Below, piece after piece: positions 32,256 through 46,700 of a DNA stretch of 64,000 bases (within the stretch, counting starts at the first letter, position 1; the number at the start of each line of letters is the position of its first letter). The notes under the pieces were generated by a model. The model was not told the origin of the DNA, ran no database searches, and was given only the letters and a program-made list of their open reading frames with translations. This DNA is from Symsagittifera roscoffensis (lineage: Eukaryota > Xenacoelomorpha > Acoela > Convolutidae): assembly GCF_963678635.1 (NCBI RefSeq), contig NC_087062.1, positions 2,234,001-2,298,000 of the forward strand, read 5' to 3'. Both the position numbers and the translations under genes were made by a program.

Positions 32256-35200
32256 AAAACTCTAAAAATCAACTGACTGAATTGATAATTGAAGCTGCGA
32301 AAAAACGTTGAAGAAAAACAATTGTTCGACAGTTGGTTGACTTCCACATTTTAACACAGCATGCATTCATGTTTTGAAAACTGGAGCATATTTTTAAAGA
32401 AAAATAACAGTTTAACTAGAATAGCTGGTAGCTGTGCAAGTAGCCTAGGAAAATCCGATTCGACGACTTCCATTTAGAAAATTTTTTATTGCCAAGGTAG
32501 CGCAAAATGAAGCTTCCAAAACCAGCTTTCCTTTTGGTAAAAAGATTTTCTTAGCTTCGTTTTCATATAACGAGTATAACATGATCGCTCTACTTGCTCA
32601 AAATTAGATTAAAGCTCAAAAACTTCAAGCCGGTTTTTCTCAAGACGGAACACTTTTTTCGAGACTGGGACACGCCTGAAAGGTTTTTAATATGATTTAT
32701 TTTTCAACCCATTCCGATAATTATTTTTTGAAACTAATGTTACGCAAACTAAATCAGACCCGAAGGCAAAAATTTTATTAATTTTCAACGATCGCAACTG
32801 TAATTCAAACTTTTTCGGAGGTTAATAATAATAATTTTATTTTCAAGCCAAAACTATCTATTTGGAGCTAATTTTATTTTAAACAAAACTATTTAGGTTG
32901 AAGCGATTTATGAACATAATGGATATCCGGTTACTGAGCAAGCAGCAAGGAATATCAGAACATTGTGACCACAGCACTTGAGGTAAATAGAGTTAAGGCG
33001 GGTAGAAAAAAGTTACGGAAAAATCAAAAATATTTCATGTTTGACAAACTTTTTTGCGTGTTTTGCTAAAATTTCAATTGCAATTTTTCAGTAAAAAGCA
33101 AATAATTTAGATGAATGTATTTCTAACCAACGGTAATAACTAACAAGACTGCTCGTATCAGGGCGAAGCCCTGAATCTTCCGACTGCCTTTTAAGGGTTT
33201 TATGGAGCAGTAATAACATTATAAAATTAATTGTATTAAAATAAAATAAAAAATTTTTTTTCTTAAATTTGAATTTTTTTAATCCTCCCCCCACACGCCA
33301 TATAAAGTAGAAAAGGATAGATTTCGCTAAATCAATTATGGCAAATAAGCTTCTTTCAACCAGTTTGGAACGATTTCTAAGACGGATTAAATCTCCGCAC
33401 ACGCATTAATAGCGCGAAATATATCGCGCGCTAGTTGTCCCAAATTGGCCAAAATGGCAATCTTTAAGCCCCCATAACGTTACGAAAAATGATCACAGGT
33501 GAAATATCTTTTCAAATGTGAGCTCAGTGCAACAATACCTTTTGAATGATATAAAAAAATTCCGTCAAAAATGGCTAGTTAAAAAGTCGAAATTTGTCTG
33601 AAGAAAAAAAACCCACCCCGAGCTGAAATATTCCGTTACTTTCGTATCGAAAGTCGGAACAATAAACTAATATAGGACTCAGAGAAACATTAAAATAGCA
33701 TACAATTATTTCGAAAGAAAAATGGAAAAAGCATGCCAAATTTGATAAATTTTTTGATTGTTTAAGCCAACGTGTAGCTAAAATTACTATAATATGATTT
33801 CAAGCTTGACCCTTCAGGCTCGTTGATGGAGTTTGAGTTTTTAGGCTCGCTGAAATGAAAACAAAACACATCTAGCAAAAATTCTTTCTGATTTCGAAAA
33901 ATGATCCGTACAATAAAACGGTTAAATTTACTAAATTTATTTTTATTTAACCTAATTATTTTTTAAAGTTTTATTCAGTAATTTCATTAATTTATCAGCT
34001 TCAATTATATAAAAGAATTTTTTGACGTTTTTGAGCTCAAAAACTAATTTATATAAAGGTTGCAGCTTTCCTTCTAAAAAGCATGTTGTTTCGGATAGAA
34101 AAAGTTTTCTCTAAGCCACAAAGTTGAATACACTGAAATTTTGGAACTAAGATTAAACATGAAGATGAGCACAGGTTTTCCCCAAAGTAATAAGTGGAAC
34201 AACATGTTCAGTTACAAAAAAAAAGCTTCAATAATCAATCAACAAGACAAATGTTAACTTTTATGGCTGCAAAAGAGGAAATCTCATTTTAAATCTCAAT
34301 TTTGGTATGAATTAAACTGATGATTCAACTAATCCACTGCTAATCATTAAAAATATCAATCGAAAAAAAATCTATTGTAACTAATTTGTTTTGTTTGATT
34401 GTTTTCGAAAATCGCCAACGGACAACATAAAACATTAACGCTGGCGAAATACAATTGATACTCCCCGATTTAAGAAAAAATAGCATGAAGAAAGTATTCT
34501 ACAAATTGATTAGCAGATTGATCAGATTTGCCCTTTTTCATTTATTTTTACAGAGTGCAGCCACTCTTACAAAAGATGGGAAAATTGCAAAAGATTTACA
34601 ATAAAACAAAACCAATATTTGCATAACATGGGAAAAAAGAAATATATAATTTGTCAACATTCATATATCTTGAGATTCTGACCAAAAAAACTCTTTATTA
34701 TTGAAAAAAATATATTCCACTCTTAGTGGCTGCTTTTTTCATTTTAAAATTAAGAACCAATAAAAAACAAACTTTTAAAATTCATCTTCAAGCGAGCGTC
34801 TATACATCGCACCAAGTGTTAGCTATTTGAAGAAAAATTGCAAAGTATTCTTTTTTAGAGATACTTAGACAAAAAATTGTATAAAACTAAAAAAAAATGC
34901 AGTATACGGTTTTGCTAAAATTTGTCTAGTTAACACATATCACAGTTGGCGTTATTAAATTCATATCTTCTTCGGGAAATATATGCTCTTGCATATAATT
35001 TGTTTTGAAAAATTGAAGCCCAATTTCGGTTTCTACAGCAAAATGAGGCATCAAAAACGCTTCATTTCAATCACAAAAGGCGATTCATGTCAAACAACAT
35101 AGGAACATCCTTCAAACTACTAATTGATTCGCTATTAAAAAACGTTGAGAAAAATTTCTCCAGAAAAGTTTGAGTGAAAACTTTTTCCAGCAAGTAACAA

Positions 35201-37790
35201 GGAGCAACGCAATCCCAAAACTAGCAAACTAGGCTAAAAACAGAGAAATAAGAAAATGTGAGTTAAAAAGCCAAACACAAGAAGGCACATATTTTTTTTG
35301 CAAAAAAGATTGAAGCAGCAGAAATTGAAGACAAAAATTTTTGGCATTCGTTGATGAATGAGTTCTCAAAAAGGCACGGATTTTTTCAAATTAGTTTACA
35401 CACAGAAGCAAAGCTTGCTTCATTTTTTAATTTTATTTACTCAGAAATATATCATTTTTTGAGATCAGTTTAATTGAGTCGCTTTTGTTGCATTCCAAAA
35501 ACTATACATGAAAATCTATCTAAGGGTTTTTATCCTTCTTGCAGTTCCCTAATTAAGTGTCAATTTTTTCAGGATTAAACGTAGTTTCTGCCGCAGAATT
35601 AGTTGGAGAACACTTTTCGTAGAATAGTAGGCTTTATCGTGGCATCAACAGATTGTGATTGGGATTGACGGGATGTTTTCAATTGCTTATTGGCAAAAAT
35701 ACCTAAAATCAACATTTTCTGAGTTTTTTAAGCAGTTTTTAAGCTGATGTTTTGTTTTCGGATATGGCGATATAATAAAGTTTGCAAGGAATTCATCAAT
35801 CAAATATTTTATCCCAGCAGTTTCAACGTTGATTAATGTCGCTGCGAAATAATAGAGTTCAAAAATCTGATTCAAGATTCTTTTCAAGACTTTTTCTTTG
35901 TTGGTTGTTGCATCATGAATCTTTTCCATTCAAAATCTTCGCAAACACAACCAAGCAAAATGTAGAGCTCTAAACAGACAAAACAAAGTGAAATAAAAAA
36001 ATTAAAAATACCTTCTGAAAAAAAATTCTTATGAGATTTCGATTATCACGTTCAAACACCTGCTTTTAATTTTTTTACTAGCCACCAATAAAGCAGCTGC
36101 GTTTTCTACCAAATTGCCAATGTTATGCAGCAAAAATTCAACCAAAAAAAAACTATTTAAAAGTTCCGGATTTGAATATCCGACCTGTTGATCAGAATTC
36201 TCACGTCGTCGCATCTACGCCACGGTTGCTTGGAAGTATACTAGTGGCCCAGCTTCTGCTGGATCCAAAAGTTTTAATTTTTCAAATCATAATGTACTGC
36301 TACGGCAATGAGTTTTTTTTTAAGTTAAAAATAGACTTAACGCAAATTCCTAGTGATTTTTCTGCTTAAGTAGAAGATAAGCCGCTTATTTGAAGAAAAA
36401 ACTACTCACTCTTTCAATTGAAGCCTTTATCTCAGATTTGGCTAAGTAGTTTTCAAAAAAAAACGAAGAAAATTCAAAAACACCAAAAATGCCACCAAAT
36501 TAAATGAGGACTTAGATAGAAAAATTCTTCGCAAAAAATTACTAGGCTTTTCTAATGCAATAATTTAGTTTGCCGCAAACAGCGCATTTTTATCCCACAT
36601 TTCCTAAATTCAAATCACTAACATGTACAAAAAATCAATTTTTCAAAACAGAGGCGAATTTGCACCTCGCATACACAAGCAAAACATGACCAAGAACGCT
36701 ATTGGGAAAAACTGAATGAAAAAAACTTCGAGTCTACAAATCTTCTCAAGTGACGCACGCCAATTATGAGTCTACATAATTGCTAAGTGACGCAAGCCAA
36801 TTATGACGCATTAGTAGTACCAGTCAATTTGAAAAAATTTACCAACTAACATGCCTCAATTTAAAGAGGGGACGCATTTCAACTAGTATACGAAAAAGTT
36901 CATGAAAAACTTGCTACCATGCTGAGGTTGCGAACCCTCTTATTTTGAGGCTGGTCTTCTTTCCTACCTCTACGCTACAGAACCATAACACCTTGAAGCT
37001 AAAGTGCTATTTGTAATACAATAGTGTGTGTTACTATCCTTGGCATTTGCTGTACTTAATAGCTGGTTATTGATCTTATGCATATACTGCAATAAAAGAG
37101 CACTTTCAAAAAGAGCACTAATATTTGCGACTTAGGATCGGAAAAGAAGCATTGCTTGTGTAAATATCGTTTTTAAATGTTTAACTCGGCATCACTTTCG
37201 TTCAGTACTTTCAGAATGGCTAAAAAGTCGAAAATTGGCTGGAGCTCAAACCGGACAAAGAAACACACCTATAGGAGCTATTACAAAATTAAATCCAGCT
37301 AATAACTTGAATCTGCGACCACCTAATACTAATATATTAATTAAAATTGTAGTTTTGTTGTGCTCATACTTATTTACCAGGCAGCAGTGAATGCCCTCTA
37401 AAATTGAAATTTATCTGAAAACAAAAAAAACACCCGAGCAAAACTTTCAGTCATTTTCTGCATGAGTCTAGAAAAAACGTGGCGTGTCTTTTGGTGTCAT
37501 GTTCGAAGATGTTCACAGGTCGTAACTCTGTTAAAAAATCATAATCAAAAATTAAATTTTTATGTTTATTTACAATAAATATTTCAACAAGAATCAAACA
37601 ACGATTAATTTAAGTATAAAATTGGAAATCATTTCCTTGAGCAACACTGGTACATATTAAACCCCAATAGGATATGTTGTTCATTTTGGAAATTAAGAGC
37701 AAAAAATCAGAAAGATAGACTTGTGAGTTTAAATTAGGCTTGTTTGATTGACGTTCAAGTTGAATTTCTTATTCTGTCTTACTCTCTATT
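32256..37790. other. convergent intergenic region, no gene recognised
   Basis: 5.5 kb between the receptor stop and the cortactin stop, which converge. It is strongly AT-rich with many homopolymers. Minus-strand open frames at 35687-35929 and 36029-36214 have no recognisable motif and no convincing splice link. A 41-bp imperfect tandem pair (AAGTGACGCA..CCAATTATGA) lies at about 36750-36810. The 33440-33600 stretch resembles 19010-19150. Confidence 0.4.
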
Positions 37791-40700
37791 CTACCCTAGC
37801 AGCTGCACGTGATTGGCAGGAAAGTAGCCTTGTCGCTCTCCGATGTAGCCAAACCACCAGTCTTCGTTGTCCAAATTCTGCACAGCCACAGTCTCGTCTG
37901 GCTCGAATGCCAGATCTTGCGGGTCATCTAAAACAATCGGCAATTTCATAATACAATTTCCGCTTTATTAAACCCATGTTTTACAAGTCTCGCTTTCCGG
38001 AAGAGGAAAAAAACAATGCCTACAGAGAACTAAAAAAGAGTTGATACATAAAAGGATGCAGTGCAGAGTAAAAGCTGTTTCACGCTTTCGAATTTCAAGA
38101 AAGAACAGCGATGCTTCTATTTCAAACCACTATGGATGACTATTTTTGACAGAGGCGAAGTGGGGCTTCGAATCATAAGCGAAGCAAAACTGAATTGAAT
38201 ATGCTGAAATATTAAGAAAAACTTCGATTATTTCACAATATTGAACTGAATCCGAAATTCACCCTTTCATCGTCACATGCTCAGATGCAAAAATTATTCC
38301 GATGACAAAAAGGAGCAAAAATTAATAACAAAAACAAGAATGAAAAGTTTCTTTAAATATTGTAACCAGATAAAATCAAACTGAAAAATTGGGCTAAAAA
38401 TAGCTGACTGTATTTCAGACCAAAAACATAGCCAACCGACAGTTGGAAAAGAGCCAATGAACGCAAGTAACGAGAAAAAAGATCAATACAAGAGTATTCA
38501 CTACGTTCACGACGTAATAAATTTCCGAGGAAAACGACAACCTAATTAGGTGAAAATCTCTTTGCTCATTAGCGCTCATTAAAAAACTTGGTTGATAGAT
38601 CAGAGACTACTTGTTGAAAAAGTCGATGCCCCAACACTTCCCGATATAAATACATTGTACGTGTATTCACTAATTTTGATAGCTAAAGATGCAGCACCAT
38701 CAACATAAACATTAGTGCTTGTCGTCAATGAAAAAACAGATTTTCAGCACCTTTAAATGACTCTATGATAGTTCACTTTCTTGTGGGTGCTTCAATAAAA
38801 CTTAAATAAAACAAGAATAAAAATAAAACAAAATGAATTTTGTTCCGACCTACCCCCCCCCCCCCTAAACGGGCGAGAAGGATTAGCGAGGATCATTGTA
38901 GGAATCCTCAAAGAAATATCATAGGAGTCAAGCGTAATCCACAGATGCGAAGCTGATTTTCGCTCCACTTGCGATACAACAAAAGATATATTTAGATATT
39001 CAATGCTCACCCGATGCGAACTGGTATAAGGCTAGAGCTTGTGGGAGTTTACTCAAGTCCAGCTGCGCATTTTCATCAGCACCATTTGCAGATGGGTCGA
39101 AGTAGACCCCGTCACTCTTCCCTATCTCCGCCTCCGGACCCACAATGGTCGAGCTCACAGCTCCCTCGTTGACCCCTGCACCTTGTGCCCACCTTAAACA
39201 TCGTCCATCATTCACGAATTGAAAGTAACAAATTATGGCGTAGAATAGGTTTTTCGGCCTAATTTTGGGCACCTCAAGGGAAGCTGGTGGGCTTTGGGCA
39301 CCTCAAGGAGGCGTGGTATTATATTAAAGTTCTACTGGCCGTGATTCGGATTCCAAAAAAAATTGCATCATACTCAAGTTCAAGCTATCTATCGTTGGCA
39401 ACTCATTTTCGGTCAAACCAACCAGCAGCTTCTAATACTCTTTGTTATCAGAAAACGATCTAACCTTGTGGATTGGATGACCTCTACGAAGTTGCTGGGG
39501 AATAGCCCGGTGGTGCCGTTGCAGCTGCCCATCCACCAGCCAGCATCCACTGAAGTGTCGATGTTCGTCACAATGTCATTCGCCCAGAACGACAGTTCGT
39601 CGTCTCCAGCTGCGCAAAAACAACCAATCACATCAACCGAATCGTACTCATGTTTTATCGACACATTTACGTTCAAGTAAAAACAAAGTGAAGTTAAAAT
39701 GATTGAATTTTTTTGCAATATTTGACAGCAAGTTAGAAAGAAAAACGTATTAGCAGATTCTTGCGATTACCTATCCTTGCCCGTTGCAGACTTTTTTTAT
39801 TATACGGCCCAAAACTGATCTTGCTGTTATTTATAAAATTGGACCGTATAATGATCGAATCAGATTGGCTGAAACTAAAATCAGCGAAACAAAAAGAAGC
39901 CTTTCCTTAAGAACGGGCGCTCAAATACCAATTTGGTATTTTTGGATCTTTCGACAGAAGAATCACGTCGTTTGTTAGTCATCGATACTACTAGCATCGA
40001 GTTTTCTGATTTATACGATTTCTAAAAAAAAATTTTCTTACCAGCAGAGTAGTCGTACTGAGCCACGGCGCAAAGTCCTTCCGTTATAGTGGGGGTAAAT
40101 TCAGCACTGACAGCTGGCTCCGGCTGTGCAGCTTCGTATGAAATCACATTGGCCTGTTCCTCCTCCCTCTCTTTTTCTCTCTCCACTCTCATTTGCTCCA
40201 TCTCAATTGCAACTCTTTCTTGCTGCTCAGCGAGTAGTGCATTCTGCCTTCTTTCCTCTTCCGCCTCTTGGCGTGCTTTCTCCGCTTCAATTTGGGCTAT
40301 TTTCTCACGAGCAGCAGCTTTTTCATCAGCAACTGATGTGGCACTTACAACTGGACTAGGAGTCTGGACAGTCTGAGGTGTCAGAGGAGCCGCTGCTTTT
40401 GGCCGTGCAGGAACGGGCCTCGGAGCTGGCGCTGATGACATCATAGGCTGTTGATTGAACTGAGATGCAGTAGCTGACACCTTGGACTGTGCCACAAGTT
40501 GTCTCGCTTCTTCTGCTCTATTGGGAACCTTTGATCCAGTAACCAAGGCACTGAAAGGAAAAGCACCTATATTTTTTTATATATGATAGCTTTCTCAAGA
40601 AACAGATTAAAACAGTAACTGTTTTTCCTGCGATTTGCAGAGGATTTATGAAAGGCTTTGCAGCCTGTCTAAGAATAGTCCGTTTATCTGATTTCCAAAC

Positions 40701-43700
40701 ATTCCAGATTGAGTTTTTTGTTGAACGAAGCTCTTTTGTTTGCGACCCACGGTCATTCTTTTGCGTCTAAAACTTTGACGTGGTACCACTATTACAGCCA
40801 ATTCGACCAGGCTGTGGTAGACCTGAAGCTGGAGGTCAAGTAAGAGCTTGTCCTCACACACTATCATTACCATGGCAGTGGATCGATTACATGATCTGAC
40901 TATGAAATATTTAAGCAAGGAAACTTTCTTTTATAGAGCGAAACAACAGTTTTCAAGCGCTTAAAAGCACGTGCATCACTCTCAGCAACACAGAGACACC
41001 ATAGTTCATAAGTAAAACTTTTCATAGTTTTTTGTGAGAAGCTTTCCCGGGTTTCTTTGCTTTTTTTGTTGAGATAAACCCGGGAAACCCTTTGCTTTTT
41101 TGTTATTATATATAGTTTCAGTGCCTGTGTATGAGAATATAATATACCAAAAAACAGATGATGCATCCCAAAATACTAGTACCGAGGAACGTCCTCCTTG
41201 CCGGTTCCGAGATCAGACACTAATTTAGACCCTTCATGGAAGAGGATTTTGATCTGTTTGCTGCGGAAGATTTTAATTTGAGCTGCTAACTGATAGACAA
41301 GTAGCAGTTACCTTGAGTTGTGTTCATTCGTCTGGTTGTGGCGAGCCAGCTGTGCTTCTCTCTCCTTTCTCTCCTGTTCAGCCCTCGCTGCTCTGTATTT
41401 AGCTACACTGTCTGTCGCTTGATCGCCCTGAAATCCAAGTTACGGGTTTTAAAATTCGCTTTCTGCCAAATCACTTTTGATATAATTCATCTTTTAGCTT
41501 TCATTTCAAAAAAATCAAGAAAAAATTATGGTCGAACTTTTTAGGGTTTGAAAGCAAGGTCTAGGATTTCTTCAAGGGTTGGCGGTCAGTTTTTTTACAA
41601 AAATTTAGTCGACCAGTTATTCTAATTTTAGAAAAAAAAATGAAAATTTGGTAACCTTTGGTTTTTCAAACATGGACTTGACGCTCCCGACAGACACTCC
41701 AGATTCCACTCTGGGTTTGGAGGGCACAGTGGGCTTCCTGTCTCCTCCCTCCCACCCATGAGCAGACACGTCCTTCCTCTCCGACTCCACTCCGTACTTG
41801 CCTCCAAACCCCTTCGAACCATCTGAAATCATGTTTCAAAAAACATCATGTCATCTTACTCGTGCATTACTAACAATGCTGCATTAATATTAATTGCCTA
41901 TACTAAAAAAGCATGATATCAGATTTGGCAGGATAGCTGGCGAGAAAAGTTAAAAAAACGGTTAAAAGTTCTAAAAAACGGCCAAATGCTTTAAAAAAAG
42001 CGGTCAAAATAATTTCCAAACTCCATAAATTTTTACTGCAAAAAGCAGGTTAAGCTCGCTTAAGCTGAAAAGGTTCTCAAAATCGAGTTTCTCGATTGAA
42101 CACAACGTGAGAACTGGCACGGTCGTTTTTGCGTTAAGTCAAAAAGTTTCCATACAACTGTCGAAGGCAATAACTTTTTTTTTCGTAAACCAACTGGACA
42201 TAACCAATTATAAACGTCCACTTTCAACAGCCTGTTGTTCCTATTTAACATATGACATCAGATTTGACAGAATAGCTAGCGAGAAAAGTCAAAAATGCAA
42301 AAATTCTCGATAATCATAGCTTTTAGAGTGAAAAAAATAGGAGGAAACCGTTTAAACCAAAGGAATTCACGCAACCTGTAGTTTCAATTTAACCCAAAAT
42401 AGCAGATTTCGAAGGTTAGTTTTTGAGAAAAAAACAAAAACTTTCTAAAAAAAACGGTTAAAAAAATCAAAATTTCCGAGGTCCATACTTTTTGGTGTCA
42501 GAAAAGTTTGGGCGTAGTCGCATAAGCAAATGAGATTCCCAAGATCGGCTCTGTGAATTGAATCCAAAATCTCACTCATGGCAGAAAAGTTTTCGAAAAT
42601 AACGGTCAAAAAATCAAAATGTTGACTCCTCCAAGGAAAATAAATTTTTGTGTAACAAGTTTTCTGAGTGACCGCTAAAGCATGGGGCGCTTCTCGCTGT
42701 CCGTTATCTCCATTGAACCCAGGACATCAGATTTGAGAGCTTAGTTTTCAAGAAAAGTCAAAAAAAATTGACAAAACGTCAAATCAAAAAATTGACTATT
42801 CCGGGGTCAATAACTTAGTGTTAAAAAAATGGGCTTAGCAGGGATAGTTTTAAACCTTTCTATTCATTAAAATATGGGTCAAATATTCAAAGAATGTAGA
42901 CTTTTTCGAAGAATGTAGACAGTGGGGTCATGTAAGAAGACGCTAGAGGAGTATGCAGGCTCACGAGGGAGTAGGCGGTCTTTCAATGGATGCCTTTTTT
43001 GAAATTCAGTAGAAGTTTCTGAGGTAAATTTAAAAATTTCCAATAAATTATGGAACTAATTTTCCATAGCGAACAAAAAAGAAATTCCAACCAACCGATT
43101 GGTAAACATACAACCAATTTGAAAAGTGCAGAGGGGAGTGTTAAAATTGAGATTCCCCTGATACAACCCAAAATTAGGTCATTAAGCCGGTAAAAATTTA
43201 GGCCGAATTCATTTGAGCCGAGGAATTTTTTTAGCGAAAAAAAAACAAAAAAAGAAACTATACGAAGTCTAGGCTAGTAAAATTACAAATAGCAGAAATA
43301 ATCAAGACACTAAAAGAAACTATAATATAATTTGCCTACAGCAAAAATCTACGATGCTTCAACTAGGCCTATAAAACATAAGCAGACAGATAATAAGACG
43401 ACAACTTTTTTGGAAACGGAAGAATTCCCATTAAAAAAAAAACAAGTTTTGTCAAATTCGAGCCCAAGAACTTTGCCGTCTCAAGCGTATTGGTAGCCTC
43501 CATGCCAAGTGAGCTGGATACGCGAATAAACATGAGTTTATTATGAACAGAGTATAAATTTACTATTTCTAATTCTGACCTTTCACTAAACAAATTTATT
43601 AAAGGGGGAGAAGTCTAGTACCCGACTACAACATCCTTGTTTATCGCAGGGGTAACGAAATCGAAAATCAATTTGAATTTATTTACTTTTTAAATCGAAA

Positions 43701-46700
43701 TTAAGCACTCTAAAAGTCACAATAAGTTAAGCTCCTAAAGCACTGAAATAGCTAAAGTTGCTAAAATTTGAACCGATAGTGATTTTTTCTTAAGCACAAT
43801 AATTACAACCACCCAAAAATCGACGTTACTGAAAAAATTTAAAAGTATTAAACATTTTTAACCACCCAAAATTATAATAACCCTCGAGTAGCCTGAGTAT
43901 TTAAAACTTTTTTCAGAGGCGAAACGTGACAACTAGGAAAATTCGAAATGTCTGGAATTATGTTGTACTTGCAAAAAAACGCCTAGAATTACAATCGACG
44001 ACAATTAAGGAAAATTTAAAAATTATCATCGAGCGGAAACTGAGGCGAAAAAATTCAGGTAACTTTTAACCTGAGAAGCATTTAACTTATGCATTTAATT
44101 TATGCGGTCCTTGAAACGACCCAGAAAGGTCACTAAGTCAATAAAATATATGCCGAAACCATTTTTAAGCGAAAAACAGAAAAAACTAAAACATACGCAG
44201 TTAAGTCTAGTAAAATTACAAATTCAGGATCAAATCAAAACATTAAAAGCAACTTCATTGAATATTGCGCACAGCTAAACAAATCGACAGTACGATGTAA
44301 AAATTAAGCCGATAGAACACAAGCAGACAAATCATAGGCCGACAATTTCACTCGTTAGACACTCCACTCATTAGATCTCTTGCAGCAATCACTGCAAATG
44401 ATATTACAAGAACAAGGAAAACTATTTTAACTCACTTGTTAAAACTTGACAACTTTTTTCTGTATATTTGCTCATTCGATTAACTGACCAGTTTGTGAGG
44501 CGTGTTTACTGCTGTCAGACTTGTATGACCATGTCTCGGCCGAGGCATCCTTCCGGTCTGTTTGGACTCCGAACTTGCCTCCGAAGCCACTCTTGTAGTC
44601 CTTCTGCGACTGATGCTTCTGAGCTTCTTCTTTATAAGACCAATCGGCCGCAGACTAAACACGTTTGGATATCAGGTTCGGATACACGTTAGGATATCAA
44701 TCGCAGACTAACAATGTTTGAAAGAGAACAAATAATTGTATAATGTTTCTTTTCATAATATTTGGCCCAAGTGAACGATCACATTTGGACCTTATAACAT
44801 GGTCTTTTTATTTATTTTAAGAAATCGTTAAAAAAAACGTTCATCCTTCCTTTGCTAAAAATAAAAAAAGTGGCAGTAAAAAGTTTCCCATTGTAAAATA
44901 ATTCTTCAAGAACGGTAGTTCATCAGTTTAAATGCATTTTCAATTTATTTTTAAATAAATTCCTGTAATAAAAATCAACTCCCAAAAAATTCGGAAGCCA
45001 ACCTATTCACCAACTAAAAATTGAGATTCAAACTAAAGCTCATCTTCATCAGACTCACTTTGTCTTTTCGATCTGTTTGGACTCCGAATTTGCCTCCGAA
45101 GCCAGTTTTGTAGTCTTTCTGAGACTGATGTTTCTGGGCCTCTTCCTTGTAGCTCCAGTCTGCTGCCGACTAAAATTAAAACAAAGCACCATTCACTCGG
45201 CTGGTTTAAAAATACCCAACACTAAAATGACCTACATAACAATTTTACCTATTATTTTTGCCGCAGACGTTCCATACAGGCGCAGATATAGAATTGTTAC
45301 GGGAGGGGGATTTGGGGGAAAAAACTGTTAAACTGAATTCGAACTTCAACAGAAAAATTAAGCAAATTTATACAAAGTTGAGACTAAAATTGACTCCACG
45401 CATATCCGCAACTGCTTTCATGTATAATTTCATTTAATTTGGAACGCATGTTTAACACCCATGCCACAGCGGGTCATGGATCAACACGAATTGGTTCACA
45501 GATCTACAATACATATCTTAATGTAAATTTTCGGTCAATCATCCCCTACCTGATAGTAGTACCCCCTCATACGAATACGAACCCCCCCCCCCTTAATTCT
45601 CCCTTTATCTGACTTACCTTGTCCTGTCGGTCGGTCTGCACTCCGTACTTGCCCCCGAATCCCACTTTGTTGTCCAGGACTGAGGAGTGCTTCGAGATCT
45701 CTGCCTTGTAGCTGGCATCCACAGCCACCTAACACAACACAACTCAACCAATTAATAACAATCACTTACACTTCAAACGGCAGCATCTTCTATCTGCTCA
45801 ATCGGGATAGGGAAAGTTATCATGAAACTTATACATTTTTATGAAGACTTGACTGGTTCCCATAAAAATGATTCCGTCGCCTAGTAGAAGAGATATCTTG
45901 TTTACTCTTTGCTACTGTGATACACAAAAAAACTACGGGATTCGGATTCTTTGTAAAGTTGTTTTTAAAGCAACTTTACAAAGAATCAGAATCCCGTTTG
46001 AAATTCGCGAGTTTGCTCCCCATTGTTTTATTTGCCCCGTCCTTCCCCATGACCTTCTTTTTCGCAGTCGTCGTTTCCACCGACTATGACCGAAGTGGGA
46101 TTCGAACTCACAGTCCTCGTCTTAATATCTGAGTGACTTACCAACTCACCCAAATCCACTAGCCTTGCTTTCATAATCCCCGTGAATCATTATTTGGAGA
46201 AGATAATAGTTGAATCTCACAGAAAAATTATGAAAGATGAGACACGCCCTTTTTGCGACATACCCCAAAGACTAAATCTGACAAAGGCAAATTTTAAATT
46301 TTACACTATCTTTTCAATTGTTTATTTATTATTTTCTAATTTAGCAATTTCCCCAATTTTCGGCAATACCCTTTTTGACCAACGAATTTGAATTAACCTA
46401 TTACAGCTCACTTGACGTCGGTGCCTATTATTTACTCAGCTCAACACGTAAAAACGGACTAGACGAAAAGTTAATAAGTAACACACTGTTTTGACTCCTA
46501 AAGGAGCTTAAGGGTACTATGACAATTGTGATTCCTGTGAATCGCAGAGGAGTTATCAGTAAGCCGTAGCAGGTCTGTATAAAGATAGTTATTTTGTATT
46601 ATTTACCACATTCCAGACGGAAATATTTTGCTGAGCGAAGCTCTTTTTTTCAACTCAAGGCTGTTTTTGCGTCTAGAATTTTCACGTGGTAACACTATTG

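Noticed and set aside
35687-36214. Possible minus-strand gene in the convergent interval
   Set aside because: Two open frames with protein-like composition but no family match and no convincing splice sites joining them; noted only as unassigned.
46088-46165. A true tRNA gene
   Set aside because: A and B boxes are good, but I found no acceptor stem and the T-stem has a mismatch; a SINE head is more likely.
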